Positions 46,175 through 52,202 of a stretch of 52,202 bases of DNA are shown one piece after another. The stretch covers positions 1 through 52,202 of the IMG/VR virus record IMGVR_UViG_3300047550_001373, one strand, 5' to 3'. Position 1 is the first letter of the stretch. Every line of letters begins with the position of its first letter. The position numbers were made by a program, and so were the translations under genes. The stretch is from a virus. Below the pieces are notes generated by a model that saw only the letters and a list, made by a program, of their open reading frames with translations, made no database searches and was not told the origin of the DNA.

Positions 46175-46942
46175 TCAAGCAATAGTCACAGTTGGCGCAT
46201 AGCCAGCTAGTGTAAGAGACTTTGTTGGATTAATTACGAAGCGATTAGGAATAGCAGAAACCCATGACAGCGTTGCAATTACAGAAGGAATGGCGGGCCT
46301 GCTTGGACTAGACGAAGTAGGTAACGCTTGGATACTAACAGCGACATCGTCAGTTTTCCACATGATTTCTATGTAGTCTCTAGCGTTTAACTCTGTAAAA
46401 AAATTAAGCGCGGCAATTAGATGCCCATCTATACCACCATGACTGTTTGGCACGGAGTACCTAGAATTTGAGTTCGCTATGTTTGTACCGTTTTTTCTAA
46501 ACCAAATATCTATGTCATGAATTTGTGAATCAGTATTAACTAATTGAATACTAAATTGAAGATTATATAAACCGCTTATATAAGGAGTAATTCTTGAACT
46601 ACTCTCAACAAAAACTCCATTTGAATAATCAGTCGTGTTGTACGTTACTGGATAAGCAGTTGTTGTATTCGCAGCAATTTGATCAGTGCTATCTTGAAAC
46701 GCGCCGTATGGCACAACCAGTCCAGATCCAAACCCCGAAAGCGTGCTTGCGGTTACACTGACCCCATTAAATGACCCACCAATAAATTGATTCGCACGAT
46801 AAGACTGTGCCTCGTTAGGAGACAACGAATCCAGTCGGTTAAAGTACAAACGCAATGCACGATTAAGCTCGTTTTGCTGACGTACGTCGTACTGCGGAGG
46901 CGGTAGCGGTAGCGCAGGTGCCCTGAACCCAACAAGCGCCAT
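46175..46942 (-). CDS. Tail protein with a C1q/TNF-like domain
   Basis: A 255-residue protein. The N-terminal part has PLPPPQYDVRQQNELNRALRLYFNRLDSL, a common anchor in phage tail proteins. The C-terminal 150 residues are beta-rich. A GLYNLQFSIQLVNTDSQ strand precedes IDIWFRKNG and DYIEIMWKTDD, the layout of a C1q/TNF-like jelly roll used in tail-spike or receptor-binding ends. It directly follows the beta-propeller tail gene in the operon. A receptor-binding or adaptor role is likely. Confidence 0.65.
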   Translation of the reverse strand: MALVGFRAPALPLPPPQYDVRQQNELNRALRLYFNRLDSLSPNEAQSYRANQFIGGSFNGVSVTASTLSGFGSGLVVPYGAFQDSTDQIAANTTTAYPVTYNTTDYSNGVFVESSSRITPYISGLYNLQFSIQLVNTDSQIHDIDIWFRKNGTNIANSNSRYSVPNSHGGIDGHLIAALNFFTELNARDYIEIMWKTDDVAVSIQALPTSSSPSRPAIPSVIATLSWVSAIPNRFVINPTKSLTLAGYAPTVTIA

Positions 46943-46944
46943 GA

Positions 46945-48867
46945 CTATCTCTTACCATCCGGGCGTACGTCAAGACGAAGCGAACCTAGCTGCCATTGCA
47001 CTCCTAACTCAGTAGACTCAACCTTAAGCGCCATCTGCCTACCACGGGCACGTATAAACACCTGCTCTGTATACTGGTCAATCGTTGCGCTGCTAGACGT
47101 TACACTCTGAGTATCTGACGCTGTGTTTGCGTAAGCGCTTCCTGAGAACCTCTTAGGACGCATAGTCATCGTTACGGTCGGTGAAGCGGCTGTTGACTCC
47201 GTGAAGTTAAAGTCAGGCAACAACCGACGGGTAAGCATGAACTGCTCACCATCACCCAAGTCAAAGTCCGAAGATTGGATATATGAGGTCATTGGAGCGC
47301 CGTCATCATTGACTCCATCTTCGTGCGCGTAGACATAACCTACATCTTCATCCTCACCTGTTTTACAAGCGATTGGATTACTACGAAGTGCCGTATCCAG
47401 CCAAGCCGTACGCACAATCTCACCGTAGTACCAAGCGTTTTCTAAGTGGTTAAAGATGACATACCGATTATTCCAATTGGAATCCGCACTAGGGTAAAAC
47501 CACCAAATCTCAGTAAACCCCTCATTTGTGCCGCACACAATAGAATCGGCTTGGGCAAAATTTATATCTTGATAGACATACTGGCGTAGTGTGCAAGGTA
47601 ATGTCTGCACCTGACCTGAATACACATAGAACTTGTCCTGCCCCATCCAGTACGTGACGTTGTTAGCCGTGGTTACCGCACGTGGCCCGATAATGGATAT
47701 GTTGTCAGCTAATTCTTGAATACCAAACACATCGGTTGTACCCAGATACTGCATCGAATAAAGGCTGGAGTTTGTCCAAACTAAAATTTCTTGGCGTGTT
47801 GCTAACGCACGGACAATCTTAGACCCCCTAGATACGCGAAGAAACCCAGCAGAGTTAGTCGTATTAGGTGCCCAGTTTTGTGGTTCGTCTTGATTTGCCC
47901 AACGGATAAGAAGCGGATCAAAATCTGTTGATGCCCCACCATAAGGCTGGCAACCAAAGGCTAGAAGATGTTTATCATTTTGGGATACCAGCACTTGCAT
48001 GGCTGTAGTAGGAACACTCGCGGCACCGGTAAGTGAGGATAATAAAACAGCACGAACTCCTAACGCTGTTGTTGGGTTACTAATTGACCCACGCTCCCAG
48101 TAATAAATAGCCCCGTTACGAATATTCATCACGAGGTCATTATCAAAGTTATCAAACCACCAATCACGTTGTTGCAAAGCAATAGGATTACTACCGCCAT
48201 AACTCCAAGCAAACGACCCAAAACCTCCTACACCCCAACCATACCCATAAGTTGTAAGCGGGTAACCAGAAGATATACCGTAGACCGCTGTTACGGCGCC
48301 GCCCCCACTACCAGAGTCCGAACTGTTAGCGAGCACCGGTACGATAGTATTCAGGTTTGCAGATCTAGCAGATATTTTATAAGACGTTGCATTAACAATT
48401 TCTGTTATTTCGTAGTCTTGGTTAATCACAGCAGCCGTAATATTCCCACCAAGACTTGCCGCCCCACTAAAGGTAACAAAATCACCTACAGCACGATTTG
48501 CTGGACAGCTACTATCTACAACTGTAATCGTGGAAGAACCGTTAGTGGCGGCAAACGTCGTCGTATTTACTGTAGTGCCTGAAGTTTCTATAGGCGTTAT
48601 GTTGTAGTAAAACCCACCAACTTCTATATAAACGTGACTGTCGGTCCCCAACGCAAGCATGTTGTCGTTGTATGAGGTAATCCAATTAAATAACTGTCTG
48701 CATACCCCAAAAAAGAAATACGAAGTAGCTTTCTCCCACCCACCGATTTTTTGTGGATAGCCTGAAAAGAATCGGATCTTGTCGCATTCGTACCAACCAC
48801 CTTCGCCGGAATAGCTCGTTTGATCGCGGTTGACCCCAGGTCTAAAATTGAGCTTGAGGAATGGCAT
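46945..48867 (-). CDS. Tail tubular / DNA-stabilisation beta-propeller protein
   Basis: A 640-residue beta-rich protein. The N-terminus (NFRPGVNRDQTSYSGEGGWYECDKIRF) and the end (WQLGSLRLDVRPDGKR) are typical of podophage tail-hub or tubular proteins such as those related to P22 gp10 and T7 gp12. The middle has repeated strands with Trp and Tyr (DWWFDNFDNDLV, YYWERGSI, NWAPNTTNSA) consistent with a beta-propeller. Its ATG overlaps the stop of the lysozyme gene (TAATG). It likely closes the head and forms the tail tube. Assignment is by pattern. Confidence 0.75.
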   Translation of the reverse strand: MPFLKLNFRPGVNRDQTSYSGEGGWYECDKIRFFSGYPQKIGGWEKATSYFFFGVCRQLFNWITSYNDNMLALGTDSHVYIEVGGFYYNITPIETSGTTVNTTTFAATNGSSTITVVDSSCPANRAVGDFVTFSGAASLGGNITAAVINQDYEITEIVNATSYKISARSANLNTIVPVLANSSDSGSGGGAVTAVYGISSGYPLTTYGYGWGVGGFGSFAWSYGGSNPIALQQRDWWFDNFDNDLVMNIRNGAIYYWERGSISNPTTALGVRAVLLSSLTGAASVPTTAMQVLVSQNDKHLLAFGCQPYGGASTDFDPLLIRWANQDEPQNWAPNTTNSAGFLRVSRGSKIVRALATRQEILVWTNSSLYSMQYLGTTDVFGIQELADNISIIGPRAVTTANNVTYWMGQDKFYVYSGQVQTLPCTLRQYVYQDINFAQADSIVCGTNEGFTEIWWFYPSADSNWNNRYVIFNHLENAWYYGEIVRTAWLDTALRSNPIACKTGEDEDVGYVYAHEDGVNDDGAPMTSYIQSSDFDLGDGEQFMLTRRLLPDFNFTESTAASPTVTMTMRPKRFSGSAYANTASDTQSVTSSSATIDQYTEQVFIRARGRQMALKVESTELGVQWQLGSLRLDVRPDGKR

Positions 48868-49388
48868 TACGCACCCCGTAGATACAAAGCTTTTTCAGCT
48901 TTACGGCGGCGCACCAATCCTGGTAATTCCTTGCCCCCGCCCTTAGTCCACATCATAAACGCTTCTGCCGCACCTTCATAGTCGGCACGGTTGTTCTTCA
49001 TTCTTATTGTAGACCGCTGGTAATTACCGACCCCGCAGTTGAACGCAAAACAAACCACAGCGTCGAAGCGTGACTGATTGCCAGCAAGATTAGGAGACAT
49101 TCGCAAAACACCGCGTTCAAAACTGACGAGATCATCCTCAAAAAGGCGATCAACCTCCTCCTGCGTCCAAGCACGATTATCTTTGGCTGCGAGCGGGTAC
49201 TCCTTGCGAATAATGCCGGTATAACCATCTTTCCTCACTACCGGTAATTTGATCTGATCTTGGTACAGCACATGGCCGTATCCTATGGTCCACAGGTGAG
49301 CAGGGCAAAGATAAGGCCTGAGCTTGCGTCCCTCAAACTGGTGCATCAACTCAATACCGGCTTGCCCTGTCTTCACTTTTTGTTGCAC
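48867..49388 (-). CDS. Endolysin, GH24 lysozyme with an E-C-T triad
   Basis: A 173-residue lysozyme that cuts the peptidoglycan glycan strands at lysis. The signature FEGRKLRPYLCPAHLWTIGYGH (about residues 18-39) has the catalytic Glu at about 19, then Cys where Asp is common, then Thr at about 34; E-C-T is an accepted variant of E-D-T. Downstream NCGVGNYQRST and FMMWTKGGGKELPGLVRRR match the family. The start is uncertain: a GTG at 49388 without a good ribosome site, or a GTG four codons later. It overlaps the GIY-YIG gene upstream, which may have changed its start region. No signal peptide is seen. Confidence 0.85.
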   Translation of the reverse strand: MQQKVKTGQAGIELMHQFEGRKLRPYLCPAHLWTIGYGHVLYQDQIKLPVVRKDGYTGIIRKEYPLAAKDNRAWTQEEVDRLFEDDLVSFERGVLRMSPNLAGNQSRFDAVVCFAFNCGVGNYQRSTIRMKNNRADYEGAAEAFMMWTKGGGKELPGLVRRRKAEKALYLRGA

Positions 49389-49855
49389 TTATCAAAATGA
49401 TAGCGACGCATATTGCCGCCTCCGCCTGAAAGGCCACAATGAGGGCAAGTTATAACTTCTCTTTTTCCTTTGCACGCTTGGCTCAAGCGCGACGTAAAAT
49501 CTGGATCCGCAAGGCGTTTAGCCGCTCCTTTTTTATAAACTTCTGGGTCGCGTTTAACTCCAGAAGATCCGTTCGCGTCTGGTGATTTGTTGTATAGCTT
49601 ATCTAAAAATAGTTCCAAAAAAGCCTCTTCCAACTCTCTCGCCTCTTGTATAGTTTCCGTTTCCTTCAATAATTTGAAGTCAAACGCATCAACACCGTAT
49701 TTTTTTGCATCCTCTTCAAAACCTTGATAGTGAAGAAACAATCCTGTTTTTATGTATGACTTATGATGGATAAGCCTTAGCTCTACCTGTTTCGAGCTTC
49801 CAACATAAGCCTTCCCGTTGATTTTGTTAACAACTGCGTATACGCCGATAGTCAT
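49373..49855 (-). CDS. GIY-YIG homing endonuclease-like protein
   Basis: A 160-residue protein. It has the GIY-YIG motif GVYAVVN-x-INGKAYVGSS (about residues 4-20) and a C-terminal zinc-finger-like segment (CPHCGLSGGGGNMRRYHFDKC) used for DNA binding in phage seg-type enzymes. It sits between the holin-like and lysozyme genes, overlapping both (ATGA at its start, 16 bases at its end). Such free-standing genes spread between related phages. A mobile origin is inferred; it is a neat fit to the operon. Confidence 0.85.
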   Translation of the reverse strand: MTIGVYAVVNKINGKAYVGSSKQVELRLIHHKSYIKTGLFLHYQGFEEDAKKYGVDAFDFKLLKETETIQEARELEEAFLELFLDKLYNKSPDANGSSGVKRDPEVYKKGAAKRLADPDFTSRLSQACKGKREVITCPHCGLSGGGGNMRRYHFDKCNKK

Positions 49856-50355
49856 TTTTTACCCCAACTCCTAGAGCCAAACCAAAACCCTAGTATAGTA
49901 CCTATCATTGCCATCTCATCGTCCGAGAAGATAATCTCGGCAACTTTGATCAGGTCGTCCATAGATTGGACAAGGTGTGGGTGCTGCCAGACGTAATACG
50001 CAAGCACAGCGTTGATAGCGATCAGTTCCAAGATGAGCAAATAAGTGACATTAGGCCGCACCGTACCAATGTAATTCACCACCCACTTGCTGGATTTCTC
50101 AATGATCTGCTTGTCGTGATCCAGCGCCGCCACTGTCATTTGAGCGTCAGTCTGCATGGCAATCTGGTCGGTACGGATCTCTTCTACACGCTGCTGGGCA
50201 ATGTAACCTTCCTTGGCTAAGGCTAGCTCTCGCTCCGATTGCATCCTCGCAAGCTCAAGCTCATGGGCTTGGTCGGCTTTGTTTTGGAAGTAATCAAGCA
50301 GTTTGGGCAGGCCCGAGATCAGCAGCCCACCGAGTGTGGAGAGGAGTGAAAGCAT
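49852..50355 (-). CDS. Holin-like membrane protein (3TM type)
   Basis: A 167-residue protein with three hydrophobic segments: about residues 3-22, 104-124 and 149-163. A long charged helix separates the first from the others. GTVRPNVTYLLILELIAI and AMIGTILGFWFGSR are typical of GTA-holin-like 3TM proteins. Holins time lysis by permeabilising the inner membrane. AAGGGG lies before the ATG. It is adjacent to the lysozyme but for the inserted endonuclease gene. Confidence 0.7.
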   Translation of the reverse strand: MLSLLSTLGGLLISGLPKLLDYFQNKADQAHELELARMQSERELALAKEGYIAQQRVEEIRTDQIAMQTDAQMTVAALDHDKQIIEKSSKWVVNYIGTVRPNVTYLLILELIAINAVLAYYVWQHPHLVQSMDDLIKVAEIIFSDDEMAMIGTILGFWFGSRSWGKK

Positions 50356-50357
50356 AA

Positions 50358-50774
50358 TTACCCCTTAGCCGTTACGATGTCGGCACCTTTCTTAACCGTT
50401 ACCTTGGAGCCTTCAACATCCACTTGCATAGGCGGCTCGGCACGGTCCAGTTTGTCAAGGCGTGTGATCAAGTCCTTGATGACTTCAAATTCGGGCTTTT
50501 CTTGCTTGGGCGCGGTCCCGGCGATGCCATTTAACATCTGGATAAGTGCAGTAAGTGAAGCGCCAAGAAGACCCATAACAGCAGCAATTTTTTCGCCTTC
50601 CAAAAAGAGGGACGCACCAACACCCACAAGTACGATCAGGAAGATGTAAAGCAGCCCATCTTCACCGATAGCCTTACCAGCAACCTCTTTGGCTGAGTCC
50701 TGAGCCTTGAGTTCCTCTAGCTTGATTCTGGCTTGCGCCTTGAGAACGGCTAGCTCGTGGGCTTTATCTTCCAT
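50358..50774 (-). CDS. Membrane protein of the lysis region
   Basis: A 138-residue protein with a charged N-terminal helix, two membrane segments (about residues 41-58 and 63-84) and a soluble C-terminal tail with KVTVKKGADIVTAKG. Its ATG overlaps the previous stop (TAATG). The layout fits a second holin or an accessory membrane lysis protein; no spanin lipobox was seen. Confidence 0.6.
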   Translation of the reverse strand: MEDKAHELAVLKAQARIKLEELKAQDSAKEVAGKAIGEDGLLYIFLIVLVGVGASLFLEGEKIAAVMGLLGASLTALIQMLNGIAGTAPKQEKPEFEVIKDLITRLDKLDRAEPPMQVDVEGSKVTVKKGADIVTAKG

Positions 50775-50914
50775 TACGCCTCTTCCAACTGAGGCTTGGC
50801 TTGTTCACGCAGCTTGTCCACTAAGGCTGATACCTGTGCATAAGGTAAATTGCCCAATGCCTGCATGATCAGATTAGCCTCTTCCACGGTCAGGTTAAAG
50901 TCTAGTGTTTTCAT
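50774..50914 (-). CDS. Small hypothetical protein
   Basis: A 46-residue protein (MKTLDFNLTVEEANLIMQAL...). The pattern NLTVEEANLIMQALGNLPYAQV resembles short phage proteins near tail-fibre genes with a YAQVSALVDKL helix. The start overlaps the previous stop (ATGA). A longer frame upstream is open but overlaps its neighbour. Confidence 0.55.
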   Translation of the reverse strand: MKTLDFNLTVEEANLIMQALGNLPYAQVSALVDKLREQAKPQLEEA

Positions 50915-51147
50915 GCTTGGGAAGCCTGATAAGCCGCAATGACATCCGCAGTCCACGCTGCTTGAGCTATAGCAATCACTTTGTCGGGTTGCCCTGTGAG
51001 ATCCTGTCCGGGTGTCAGTGAACTACGATGGTAAGTCTTTGTGAGTTCTACACCATCCTCAATGATCTTGGTTGCTTCCCGATACAGGATGATGCCATTC
51101 TCAGTGACTGTGATTTGGTCAATTACTTTTACTTTCTCGATTGCCAT
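50911..51147 (-). CDS. Small tail-region protein
   Basis: A 78-residue protein (MAIEKVKVIDQITVTENGIILYREATKI). It has a beta-rich start, a YHRSSLTPGQDL segment and a helical end. Proteins with ENGIILYREATKII and HRSSLTPGQD are common next to phage tail-fibre genes and may be adaptor or chaperone-like. AAGGAG lies before the ATG. Confidence 0.65.
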   Translation of the reverse strand: MAIEKVKVIDQITVTENGIILYREATKIIEDGVELTKTYHRSSLTPGQDLTGQPDKVIAIAQAAWTADVIAAYQASQA

Positions 51148-51195
51148 TTAATGCTCCTTGTTAAAAGTCCGTCTACACTAGTCCGGTGTAGGTAG

Positions 51196-52202
51196 TTAAA
51201 CAAAATAAGTCAAGGTAAAAGCAATATCAGCCGAAGTGTTATCTGCTAAATCTGCCGCAGTCCATTGCTGACCGTTGGTATTGCCATCTGTGTTCCAAAA
51301 TAAATATAGTGTTGTTGGCAAAGAGCTATAATTTGGTATGTTTGCGTAAGGGCTACCAATTCCTGCCGGTATATCTATTCTATTAAAAGCAATTGCTCCG
51401 GAAATAAATCTGTCGTTGGCTGCATTCGCAGAAAAGGGCAGACCAGTAATTGATAAGTTGCCCGAACCACTTTTATTTATATCTTGTATGTTTATCCAAA
51501 CTGTTACTTGATTACCAATCTTTGTATAATATCCACCATTAGTTCCAGCAGTTAATGTATTAGTTCCTTCTTTTAATGTCGGTGTCCAAGTCCCCTCCTC
51601 ATAATCATCCAGCGTATTAGCGTTTGAGGATGCAGATTGCGTGGCGGGGAAGGTGATGCCGGTGCCGGTTTGAGTTGATGCACCCTCAAGAGCAAGCGTT
51701 TTTGCGCGATCTACAGAAAGAACTTGCGTGAACGTAATCGCATTGCCCGCAGTGCCGGAGGGGGCTACGCTCCAAGAATGTAGACCGTTAGGGTCTTGAC
51801 GATACTGCTGCGCATAACCGTTGTATTTATAGGTTGATGTTCCTCCAGAGGCAACATAGGCATTTCGGGAAATATCCATATACCCGCTGCTTGTGATTTG
51901 CCACGAGGCTTGGGCTGTCCCTGCGGAACCCAATTCATACGCCTTAGATGAAGATTGCCAAGCACTCGGCGTCACCCCCAAGCCGAGGTTGCCCGACGAA
52001 TCAACCCTCATCCGCTCGCTACCACCCGTAGCAATCGCAGCCGTATCCGCAGCAGGGAAGAACACACCCGTATTAGTGTCGCCTGTGGTGGTGATAGATG
52101 GGGCTGATACCGATCCCGCTGGGAAGGTCTGCACTCCCGTGAACGTATTAGCATCCGTAGAAGCTAGTGTTGCCGTTGCCGTGGGCAGGGTAAGCGTTTT
52201 AT
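51196..52202 (-). CDS. Tail-fibre protein, C-terminal part (cut by window)
   Basis: The frame is open to the right edge of the window, so the N-terminus is missing. At least 334 residues are visible. The region is rich in Ser, Thr, Gly and Asn, with SGNLGLGVTPSAW (a motif typical of phage and bacterial fibre repeats), a TLDDYEEGTWTPTL segment (about 140 residues from the end), then strands such as GGYYTKIGNQVTVWINI. The DYEEGTWTPTL block and following strands form the common C-terminal knob of fibres. It should bind the host surface. Confidence 0.8.
   Translation of the reverse strand, partial: KTLTLPTATATLASTDANTFTGVQTFPAGSVSAPSITTTGDTNTGVFFPAADTAAIATGGSERMRVDSSGNLGLGVTPSAWQSSSKAYELGSAGTAQASWQITSSGYMDISRNAYVASGGTSTYKYNGYAQQYRQDPNGLHSWSVAPSGTAGNAITFTQVLSVDRAKTLALEGASTQTGTGITFPATQSASSNANTLDDYEEGTWTPTLKEGTNTLTAGTNGGYYTKIGNQVTVWINIQDINKSGSGNLSITGLPFSANAANDRFISGAIAFNRIDIPAGIGSPYANIPNYSSLPTTLYLFWNTDGNTNGQQWTAADLADNTSADIAFTLTYFV

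Noticed and set aside
1-52202. tRNA or rRNA genes, an integrase or a phage RNA polymerase
   Set aside because: I saw no cloverleaf with a matching anticodon loop, no recombinase motifs and no RNA polymerase-like protein among the large open frames; an integrase could still lie outside the window.

Overview
The window is a large piece of a double-stranded DNA tailed bacteriophage (Caudoviricetes), most likely short-tailed and from an uncultured, probably aquatic, Gram-negative host. The phage assignment rests on a full packaging and head module (terminase small and large subunits, portal, scaffold, capsid), a lysis cassette, tail and internal virion proteins, and a phage-type replication set. 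Podovirus-like morphology and the host are inferences: there is a beta-propeller tail protein and a set of Ala/Gln/Gly-rich internal virion proteins, and no tape measure or tail sheath is seen. No integrase, RNA polymerase, tRNA or rRNA was found. Both ends cut through genes, and both cut genes read leftward, so the window looks like a circular or permuted genome opened between the capsid gene (left end) and a tail-fibre gene (right end). The connector and tail-tube genes would lie in the missing part.

Layout. (1) About 1-7.7 kb, minus strand: an overlapping late operon TerS, TerL, portal, small protein, GroES-like co-chaperonin, scaffold, small protein, structural protein, capsid. (2) 7.7-9.75 kb, minus strand: two single-gene transcription units encoding paralogous lysine-rich coiled-coil proteins. 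Each has its own sigma70-like promoter, a 27-bp palindrome at the start point, a shared 28-bp upstream repeat and a terminator. (3) 9.75-10.3 kb: a non-coding divergent region with duplicated hairpins and a dyad of TGTAG-type repeats, a candidate origin or control region. (4) 10.3-17.5 kb, plus strand: small early genes, then a MoxR-type AAA+ ATPase, a VWA/metallopeptidase-like protein and a DUF3150-like protein. (5) 17.6-31.7 kb, plus strand: VRR-NUC nuclease, family A DNA polymerase, Cas4/RecB-like nuclease, winged-helix proteins, many small genes, HNH protein, SNF2-type helicase, a candidate ssDNA-binding protein and an AEP-like primase-helicase. (6) 31.8-52.2 kb, minus strand: tail fibre, membrane/holin proteins, GIY-YIG endonuclease, lysozyme, tail and internal virion proteins, ending in a 2851-residue polyvalent protein with two HExxH motifs and an ADP-ribosyltransferase-like domain. 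The plus- and minus-strand blocks converge at a strong terminator near 31.8 kb.

The most unusual structures are non-coding. One is a family of nine 27-bp palindromes (11-bp arms, always a 5-bp centre) confined to 8.9-17.5 kb. Another is a roughly 440-bp G-rich array after the gene ending at 22883, in which GG recurs every 5 bases and the phase is reset by a GGCA at the head of each of eight units. The third is the dyad of short repeats at 9.85-10.14 kb. Together with the duplicated promoter-operator-gene-terminator unit they suggest a regulatory circuit that I do not recognise from known phages. All functions are inferred by reading the sequence; no database search was run.
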